DNA of 12,065 nt from Alteromonadaceae bacterium (GTDB lineage: Bacteria > Pseudomonadota > Gammaproteobacteria > Pseudomonadales > Oleiphilaceae). A program made the position numbers and the translations under genes. Position 1 is the first letter of the stretch. Each line of letters opens with the position of its first letter. Positions 1 to 3,987 of this stretch are shown here, piece after piece. The stretch is from NCBI GenBank assembly GCA_013393545.1, contig JABXHG010000016.1:1-12065 (forward strand), given 5' to 3'. The notes under the pieces were generated by a model, which saw nothing but the letters and a program-made list of their open reading frames with translations, was not told the DNA's origin and did not search any database.

Positions 1-463
1 TGGGGCGCTCGCCGTTCTTCAGCGCGGTCAGGCGCCAGATCACCAGTCGCAGCAGGCCTTCGTGCACGGCATCGATATTGTCGCAGCGCCCGAGGCAGGT
101 CAGCAGCCGCGACAGCGTGGCTTGAGAGGGCCGGTCCTGGGCCAGGGGCGTTGTCCCGCGCGCATCGCTGCAGGCCAGCTGCCAGAGCGGATCACGGCGC
201 AGCGTGTCGGTATCGCTGAGGTCGATCCAGCCCATCGCACGCTGCAGCACCAGGGTACGCAACTGGCTGGCCAGCGAATGAAGGATGCGCAGCGGGTGGC
301 GTCGATCGACCAGATTGTCTTCCAGCGCCTCAATCACGCCGCTGTTGTCGAGGGCCTCACGCAACAGCAGAGCGCCGCTGTCGCTGGTAGTGCGCTGGCC
401 GCTCAGCTCAACACGGACAGCGCCGTTGCATGAGGGCGTCCAGGTGGATAGGCTTTCACCCAT
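1..463 (-). CDS. IS1380-family DDE transposase, N-terminal 154 residues
   Basis: The frame opens with ATG at 463 and stays open to the window edge, giving 154 residues. The N-terminus contains a segment reading SDSGALLLREALDNSGVIEA, then DNLVDRRHPLRI, LASQLRTLVLQRAMGW, DTDTLRRDPLWQLACSD and DRPSQATLSRL. These blocks are typical of the N-terminal part of IS1380-family transposases, which act by cut-and-paste using a C-terminal DDE catalytic core. That core is outside the window, so activity cannot be judged. The start codon lies inside the left arm of the hairpin at 462-533. A competing plus-strand frame at 62-433 is its shadow. Family assignment is fairly sure; the exact IS name is not. Confidence 0.8.
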   Translation of the reverse strand, partial: MGESLSTWTPSCNGAVRVELSGQRTTSDSGALLLREALDNSGVIEALEDNLVDRRHPLRILHSLASQLRTLVLQRAMGWIDLSDTDTLRRDPLWQLACSDARGTTPLAQDRPSQATLSRLLTCLGRCDNIDAVHEGLLRLVIWRLTALKNGERP

Positions 464-533
464 AGCGGATGGCTCTCTTGGTTCAGATTCTTGGCGGAAC
501 ACACTGAATTTTCAAGAGAATACCATCCGCTAT
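462..533. repeat. Long imperfect inverted repeat / hairpin over transposase start
   Basis: Positions 462-472 (ATAGCGGATGG) and 523-533 (CCATCCGCTAT) are a perfect 11-bp inverted repeat. Inside it, 474-480 pairs with 513-519 (7 bp) and 482-486 pairs with 504-508 (5 bp), so one interrupted stem of about 23 pairs spans the stretch. It covers the transposase start codon on one arm and the stop codon of the neighbouring gene on the other. A hairpin here could sequester the transposase ribosome site in transcripts entering from outside, a known strategy in insertion sequences, or it may be an IS-end structure. Confidence 0.6.
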
Positions 534-1417
534 CTTCGTTTTCGGGCCGGCCTCATGAATAAGCCGGGGATAAATATCACTGATCCACTATAAACATCAA
601 ACGCACCGTATCTTTGAATTGGGCTCGCCCAAAAAATGACTTCATCATTATTTTTCATTCTGGTGAAAAGATTAAGCTCCTCAACTTTTTTTACAAAAAC
701 ATGCACAACTTTATCAGAATAGTCACTTTTTACGTAAACTTCAAAACCACCATTTTTTTCACCCAATTGTTTATAACCGTTGTATTTTCCTTTATAGATA
801 ACAGGCTCCGTTGGGTATGGTGTAGCCACTATTTTGCTAAAATTTTTAGCAATCTGCTTATTAAATACGTAATTTGCTTCCTCTCCGGGCTTGGTAACAT
901 TAAGGTCTATCTGTCGTTCCCCTGGCGCTCTAACCACATTAAACATACTATTAACATCGGCTAGCACTGCCGACCGAGCATATCTTCGCTTGTTTTTATT
1001 GTCATCTTGAATTAAATCTCGTTGTGATTTTTCTTCAATGTCTTTTTCTTTCTGCCTCACTTTATATGTTTCAATTTGCGAATCCCTGTTAAATCTCACA
1101 TCACCATGTACAGCTTTGTCATAAGGTTCTGTTATAGCCCAATTAAAAAATTTAACTGATTCTTCTTTAACTCTACCCCACAAGGGTAAAACGACAGAGC
1201 CTTCACCTAGCACTTCTAACATCAAATCAGCATCAGAATAACTAGACCTTGCTATACCTTTTTTTCTAACTACCTCCCCGTTTTCTACAAAAATGACTGA
1301 CTTATCAATAGCTCTTTGAAAGTGGGGTAAGGTATTTCCAAGGGTCCTAATTGAAATTGATTTACCAACCACAACATCACCTGAATAGCGTAATTTAAAA
1401 TCTAACTGTTTACCCAT
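530..1417 (-). CDS. Unrecognised AT-rich cargo gene next to the repressor
   Basis: This encodes 295 residues starting with ATG at 1417, preceded by a good GGGAG ribosome site about six bases upstream. I do not recognise a family with confidence. The protein looks soluble, with no signal peptide or membrane span. The N-terminal ~90 residues read as a mixed fold (LRYSGDVVVGKSISIRTLGN, then FVENGEVV, then LGEGSVVLPLWGRV). A charged, probably helical stretch follows (about residues 115-145, rich in K, E, R and Q), then a beta-rich C-terminal half. Base composition is clearly more AT-rich than the phage genes. It lies 82 bases downstream of the repressor on the same strand, so it may be expressed in the lysogen from the repressor transcript, as a lysogenic-conversion or defence gene would be. 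Its last codons (RPARKRR) may come from the adjoining IS. Function is unknown; any defence or superinfection role is inference. Confidence 0.7.
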   Translation of the reverse strand: MGKQLDFKLRYSGDVVVGKSISIRTLGNTLPHFQRAIDKSVIFVENGEVVRKKGIARSSYSDADLMLEVLGEGSVVLPLWGRVKEESVKFFNWAITEPYDKAVHGDVRFNRDSQIETYKVRQKEKDIEEKSQRDLIQDDNKNKRRYARSAVLADVNSMFNVVRAPGERQIDLNVTKPGEEANYVFNKQIAKNFSKIVATPYPTEPVIYKGKYNGYKQLGEKNGGFEVYVKSDYSDKVVHVFVKKVEELNLFTRMKNNDEVIFWASPIQRYGAFDVYSGSVIFIPGLFMRPARKRR

Positions 1418-1499
1418 AGACTCCCTTCCCGCTGGTAAATTTATTATCTTTTTTCACAATGCCTTCCCCCTTGGAACCATCTATCCACAGCCCTCTGTG

Positions 1500-1784
1500 C
1501 TAGCTGGTACCCGTCCCTGTTTGCTTCAACGTGTGGCGTGCCCTTTCTAACTCGGGGCTTACTTGTCCGCACCCTTCATCTGTCTGACCTGTCATTAACC
1601 AAAGCGTGTATTTCGGCCACTGCTGGCATATCGCTTGCAGCATTTCCCCTTTTGGCGCTCTTCCAGCCTGCTCAATGCTCTCAACAGTTTTTTTATTAAA
1701 ACCAATGAGTTGCGCAAATTCTGCGCGGCCAGATGTTTCGACCTCACGAATTTCCCGCATTTTTTTGGCTAGATCACTGGACAT
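1500..1784 (-). CDS. Phage repressor-like helix-turn-helix protein
   Basis: A protein of 94 residues beginning MSSDLAKKMREIREVE. I chose ATG at 1784 because AGAAG lies about nine bases upstream; a longer version from TTG at 1823 would add 13 residues but starts inside the palindrome. Residues about 5-60 form a Cro/CI-like helix-turn-helix domain: after a first helix, EFAQLIGFNKKTVESIEQAG gives helix 2, the turn and the recognition helix, followed by the scaffold helix GEMLQAICQQWPKYTLWLMTG. This build resembles repressors of temperate phages and inoviruses. It is transcribed away from the phage operon and its upstream region contains the palindrome at 1818-1833, so it probably represses the rightward operon and itself. 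The gene downstream on the same strand may share its transcript. Confidence 0.8.
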   Translation of the reverse strand: MSSDLAKKMREIREVETSGRAEFAQLIGFNKKTVESIEQAGRAPKGEMLQAICQQWPKYTLWLMTGQTDEGCGQVSPELERARHTLKQTGTGTS

Positions 1785-1817
1785 ATACCAACTTCTTCGT
1801 ATACTGATTTCATAGGC

Positions 1818-1833
1818 TACCAATTAATTGGTA
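1818..1833. promoter_or_regulatory. Perfect 16-bp palindrome, candidate repressor operator
   Basis: TACCAATTAATTGGTA is a perfect palindrome lying between the divergent repressor and the rightward operon. A third half-site, TACCAA, occurs at 1786-1791 beside the repressor start, 32 bases (about three helical turns) from the palindrome's first half. The symmetry and location fit a dimeric repressor operator. The -35 and -10 elements of the two divergent promoters could not be fixed by eye. Confidence 0.6.
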
Positions 1834-1923
1834 TACCGGCTCAGCAATCAATCTACATCAATTCGATTATCAAGATTGCTGGTTTTGAAGATACCACAAC
1901 ATGCCACAGCGAGCAGGTACAGC

Positions 1924-2133
1924 ATGGAAACGAGCAACACGCCCCACGTCCCCGCACCTCAGGTGCCCGTCATGACGATAGAGCGTTTCTCTGAGCTATC
2001 CGGCCTCACGCCCGACACCGTGCGGGGTCAGCTAAATCAGGGAAACCTTCCCCTTATCAAAGTGGGTCGTCGTCGCCTCGTTAACGTCGCGCTCTTTACC
2101 GCTGAGTGCCTGCAATCGGAGGACTGGTCATGA
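1924..2133 (+). CDS. Small MerR/excisionase-like DNA-binding protein
   Basis: The protein has 69 residues from ATG at 1924 (METSNTPHVP...). A longer version would need the TTG at 1828, inside the operator, which is less likely. After an N-terminal Pro-rich tail of about 15 residues, MTIERFSELSGLTPDTVRGQ forms a winged-helix type helix-turn-helix, followed by LPLIKVGRRRLVNVALF, the usual wing of excisionase/MerR-like domains (IKVGRR, then a hydrophobic strand). Such proteins sit first in the early operon of inoviruses and act as excisionase or as Cro-like regulators opposing the repressor. It is the first rightward gene, divergent from the repressor, and its stop overlaps the next start as ATGA at 2130-2133, so the two are probably translationally coupled. 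The ribosome site is weak. Whether it is Xis or a transcription regulator cannot be decided here. Confidence 0.7.
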   Translation: METSNTPHVPAPQVPVMTIERFSELSGLTPDTVRGQLNQGNLPLIKVGRRRLVNVALFTAECLQSEDWS

Positions 2134-2747
2134 GCTGCTACAGCCTTAATCCAGCCTTTCTTTCAAGCACCACCTCTGGTGAATGCCTTGTCACCCTGTC
2201 GCTGGATGGCGTGAGGCAAGGTTCCGACGCCGCCTTTGCTGCGCTGTTCGACGTCCAGCACCACACCGGTGCTATGGCCTCTATTTTTGTTCCTCATCAT
2301 GTCTACCAAGCCAACGTCGATCACCTGGAACAGACGCCCGATTTCATCGCGAAAGACGGGAATTGCTCTTTCGACTTCGCCTCCCACGAGGCGGCATTGA
2401 ATTTCCTGCGACACCTCTACGGGATTGATGCCCCCGCACTTGCTGACGCTGTTTCTTGCCCGGCGCATCTATCCACACCCCCACGGCTAACGCGCCGACC
2501 ATTATCCACAGCGGCCTTTAGCCCTTTCGGAGTTATGTACATGAGTAAAAAACAGCCCGTTCGAGTTTTTCTCGACCAGGAAATACACAGCCGGTACTTG
2601 ATTCAGGCAGGTACCCACGGCCTTACCCCCTCCGCGCTCGGGGAAAAGCTGTTGCACCACGGCCTTGCCCAACTGGAACGCGGCGATACCTCGGCTCTTA
2701 CAGCTGCGGATGCTGTCTCTCCCGCTCCCAACGGCAAAGAGGCTTAA
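2130..2747 (+). CDS. Hypothetical inovirus protein with in-frame internal start
   Basis: This frame gives 205 residues from ATG at 2130, which overlaps the preceding stop. I do not recognise the N-terminal part (about residues 1-110), which looks like a compact alpha/beta domain ending with FDFASHEAALNFLRHLYGID. Residues about 112-135 are Pro, Arg and Ser-rich and look like linker or translated noncoding DNA. From residue 138 a second unit begins (MSKKQPVRVFLDQEIHSRYL...), whose strand-helix-helix pattern resembles a ribbon-helix-helix DNA-binding protein. GGAG at 2529-2532 sits eight bases before ATG 2541, so this second unit may also be made as a separate 68-residue protein. It lies in the early replication and regulation part of the operon. 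Confidence 0.6.
   Translation: MSCYSLNPAFLSSTTSGECLVTLSLDGVRQGSDAAFAALFDVQHHTGAMASIFVPHHVYQANVDHLEQTPDFIAKDGNCSFDFASHEAALNFLRHLYGIDAPALADAVSCPAHLSTPPRLTRRPLSTAAFSPFGVMYMSKKQPVRVFLDQEIHSRYLIQAGTHGLTPSALGEKLLHHGLAQLERGDTSALTAADAVSPAPNGKEA
2469..2510 (+). other. Two DnaA-box-like sites
   Basis: TTATCCACA at 2502-2510 is a perfect match to the DnaA-box consensus, and CTATCCACA at 2469-2477 differs only at the first base; both lie on the same strand. They fall in the part of the 2130-2747 frame that looks least like folded protein. They may mark host initiator binding for phage replication, but single nine-base matches also occur by chance and a third CTATCCACA lies at 1481-1489 outside any obvious origin. 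Confidence 0.3.
2541..2747 (+). CDS. Candidate nested product: 68-aa ribbon-helix-helix-like protein
   Basis: This is an alternative in-frame start within the longer gene at 2130-2747. ATG at 2541 has GGAG eight bases upstream. The predicted product has a short beta strand (QPVRVFLD) and two helices (EIHSRYLIQAGTHGL and SALGEKLLHHGLAQLE), as in CopG/Arc-type repressors, then an Ala/Ser/Pro-rich tail. Filamentous phages are known to use in-frame internal starts (pII/pX and pI/pXI of M13), so the arrangement has precedent. It might instead be simply the C-terminal domain of the longer protein. Confidence 0.4.
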   Translation: MSKKQPVRVFLDQEIHSRYLIQAGTHGLTPSALGEKLLHHGLAQLERGDTSALTAADAVSPAPNGKEA

Positions 2748-2750
2748 TAC

Positions 2751-3101
2751 ATGTCCCCTGCCCGTCATCCGTCGCCCATCGGTCGCACGGCTTTTAAAGC
2801 CTGCTCCGGCCGCCCCGTCACACCCTACGCAGTACGGGTTGACGGGGTGGACGGTGAAGGCTGCCGTGCTGAACGACCGCTGGGCACGGATACGGCGGGG
2901 ACAACCCCCTGCCTCGATTCCCGAGCTTTGAGGGAGCGGGGCGAGCGGTGTCTGCATGGTCGGGACTATGCACGCGCTGCCACGTACTACGCCCAAGCGG
3001 AATACCGGCTTCTGGTACTTCGCGGCGTTACACCTGAAACCACTGAGCTAGCCATTCTCGCGGATTATTGCCTAACCCAAGCCGCCAGAACTCAACGCTA
3101 A
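2751..3101 (+). CDS. Hypothetical small protein with helical C-terminus
   Basis: A frame of 116 residues from ATG at 2751, three bases after the preceding stop, with AAAGAGG about eight bases upstream. Its first ~55 residues are Pro, Gly, Arg and Thr-rich and do not look folded; the same DNA forms strong hairpins at 2813-2847 and 2864-2889. The last ~58 residues (from RALRERGERCLHGRDYARAA) form two or three amphipathic helices with a TPR-like spacing of Ala, Tyr and Leu. The true protein may therefore begin later, at a non-ATG codon, leaving a structured intergenic region upstream. No family recognised. Position just before the ssDNA-binding gene suggests a role in replication or its control. 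Confidence 0.5.
   Translation: MSPARHPSPIGRTAFKACSGRPVTPYAVRVDGVDGEGCRAERPLGTDTAGTTPCLDSRALRERGERCLHGRDYARAATYYAQAEYRLLVLRGVTPETTELAILADYCLTQAARTQR
2813..2847. repeat. Strong hairpin, candidate ssDNA origin or packaging signal
   Basis: CCCCGTCA (2813-2820) pairs with TGACGGGG (2840-2847); after a one-base bulge ACCC (2822-2825) pairs with GGGT (2836-2839), and TA pairs with TA around a five-base loop, giving about 14 pairs. A second inverted repeat, CCGTGC (2864-2869) and GCACGG (2884-2889), follows. Filamentous phages carry GC-rich hairpins as origins and packaging signals on ssDNA, so such a role is possible. Function not shown. Confidence 0.45.
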
Positions 3102-3118
3102 CGAAAAGGAACATAGCC

Positions 3119-3448
3119 ATGATCAACACCATTCAAGCCCACGTTATCGGCGCTTCACGCTACAGCATGGATAACGGCGTAAAAGGGGCAAAAGTCACCA
3201 TCATGCAGCCCTCTGCCTCCGACAATGAGAACCAGCTGGGCAATCAGGTCAGCACCATGTCGGCGCCGTATGAAATTCTTGACCAGCTATACGCCCATGC
3301 TCCGCACATGCCCTGCGCACTTGAACTGGACATTGAATTTCGTGCTTCGGGTGGCAAGGCCACCATGCACGTTCTCGCAGCACGGAAACCCAATGCGACG
3401 GGTAGCCCCAGCCATCAGGCACCGTCCGCTAACACAGATAAAAAATAG
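3119..3448 (+). CDS. Probable phage single-stranded DNA-binding protein (gpV-like)
   Basis: The protein has 109 residues from ATG at 3119, with AAAAGGA eight bases upstream; longer frames lack a ribosome site. The core (about residues 3-92) reads as a small beta-barrel: IQAHVIGASRY, then KGAKVTIMQPS, then a segment with STMSAPYEILDQLY, then ALELDIEFRASGGKATMHVL. A Ser/Pro/Asn/Lys-rich disordered tail follows. Size, beta content, tail and place just before the virion genes match the gpV-type helix-destabilising proteins of inoviruses, which coat the plus strand before assembly. Sequence similarity to named families could not be checked, so this rests on pattern and context. Its stop (3446-3448) overlaps the AGGA ribosome site of the next gene. 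Confidence 0.6.
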   Translation: MINTIQAHVIGASRYSMDNGVKGAKVTIMQPSASDNENQLGNQVSTMSAPYEILDQLYAHAPHMPCALELDIEFRASGGKATMHVLAARKPNATGSPSHQAPSANTDKK

Positions 3449-3459
3449 GATTTTGAGCC

Positions 3460-3558
3460 ATGGACACTAACGATATCTCTGGTCTGTGGCTCCTGGTTTA
3501 TTGCGTCGGTCTCGTTCTCACATTCGGGATTGGCGCGATAAATGGGGGGCAACGATGA
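3460..3558 (+). CDS. Tiny membrane protein, candidate minor coat protein (gpVII/gpIX-like)
   Basis: A 32-residue gene from ATG at 3460: a short polar N-terminus (MDTNDIS), then one hydrophobic span from about residue 8 to 28, then the tail NGGQR. AGGA at 3447-3450 lies nine bases upstream. Its stop overlaps the next ATG as ATGA at 3555-3558. Inoviruses carry one or two such one-span proteins of about 30-40 residues just before the major coat gene, where they cap the end of the particle that emerges first. Assignment rests on size, the membrane span and position. Confidence 0.6.
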   Translation: MDTNDISGLWLLVYCVGLVLTFGIGAINGGQR

Positions 3559-3671
3559 ACGATCCCAGCTTAACGTTTGTTGTTAGCACCCTTTTTACTG
3601 CCTATGCCATCGGCTGGGCGTTTGGACATACGATTCTTATCGTCAAAAAATTCATGGAGTCTGTCGCATGA
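3555..3671 (+). CDS. Tiny membrane protein, candidate minor coat protein
   Basis: A 38-residue protein from ATG at 3555 (MNDPSLTFVV...), which overlaps the preceding stop. One hydrophobic span runs from about residue 6 to 29, followed by a short basic segment (IVKKFMESVA). The stop overlaps the coat-protein start as ATGA at 3668-3671. An upstream start at 3486 would overlap most of the previous gene and is unlikely. With its neighbour it forms a pair resembling the gpVII/gpIX pair of Ff phages, or the small membrane proteins found before coaB in Pf phages. Which of these it corresponds to cannot be told. Confidence 0.6.
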   Translation: MNDPSLTFVVSTLFTAYAIGWAFGHTILIVKKFMESVA

Positions 3672-3925
3672 CTATCAAGACCACTGCAACAAACCTTAAA
3701 ACCGCAGCCCTCACTACTCGCGGCAAGATTGCAACCGCTGCAGCCCTGATGATGGGTTCTGCCGCTGCTCACGCCCAAGAAGCTACCGGTGCTTCTGCTG
3801 CTTTCACTGAAATCGAAAGTACCGCCTCTGAAATGGTGGGCTATGCCTGGCCGGTAGTGGCCTCCATTACAGCTGCGCTTATCGGCATCAAACTGTTCAA
3901 GAAGTTTGCAAACCGCGCCTCTTAA
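3668..3925 (+). CDS. Major coat protein precursor (gpVIII-like)
   Basis: The precursor has 85 residues. A basic N-terminus, a hydrophobic stretch and AAAHA before QEATG define a signal peptide cleaved after about residue 36. The mature chain is about 49 residues, close to the 50 of M13/fd. It has an acidic, amphipathic N-terminal part (FTEIESTASEMV), a membrane span and a basic C-terminus. GYAW and IGIKLFKKF are identical to segments of M13/fd gpVIII, and the chain ends in AS as there. Mature subunits wait in the inner membrane and polymerise around the ssDNA, the lysines facing DNA. A strong terminator follows directly, which would let this gene be transcribed more than those downstream, as in Ff phages. 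Confidence 0.93.
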   Translation: MTIKTTATNLKTAALTTRGKIATAAALMMGSAAAHAQEATGASAAFTEIESTASEMVGYAWPVVASITAALIGIKLFKKFANRAS

Positions 3926-3948
3926 TTTGCTGCTTCACGGGATCAACC

Positions 3949-3971
3949 AAGGGGCGGAAACGCCCCTTTTT
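3949..3971 (+). terminator. Rho-independent terminator after the major coat gene
   Basis: AAGGGGCG (3949-3956) and CGCCCCTT (3961-3968) form a perfect 8-bp stem around a GAAA loop, followed by a run of T to 3971. It lies 24 bases after the coat-gene stop and 17 bases before the next start. The same placement, between gVIII and gIII, is the central terminator of Ff phages. Some read-through or a separate promoter must serve the genes beyond. Confidence 0.92.
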
Positions 3972-3987
3972 ATATAGCGAGAGAAAC

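Larger units (their letters stand above)
1..533 (-). mobile_element. IS1380-family insertion sequence, partial (5' end only)
   Basis: The leftmost part of the window carries the promoter-proximal end of an IS1380-type element whose transposase reads leftward off the window. The outer end is not fixed: no terminal inverted repeat or target duplication can be proven without the other end. I place the border provisionally at 533 because a long hairpin ends there and the neighbouring AT-rich gene starts to look native just beyond it. The element abuts the 3' end of the gene at 530-1417 and may have replaced its last codons. Confidence 0.6.

Noticed and set aside
62..433. 123-residue plus-strand frame at the left edge
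   Set aside because: It is antisense to the transposase frame, which has recognisable IS1380 blocks.
614..964. 116-residue plus-strand frame opposite the AT-rich gene
   Set aside because: It is hydrophobic and compositionally odd and lies entirely opposite the gene with the good ribosome site.
1481..1489. CTATCCACA between the repressor and the AT-rich gene as part of an origin
   Set aside because: A single imperfect nine-base match with no neighbouring boxes or AT-rich unwinding element tied to a replication gene.
2502..2996. 164-residue minus-strand frame
   Set aside because: It crosses two plus-strand genes with their own ribosome sites and stop-start coupling; no domain is visible.
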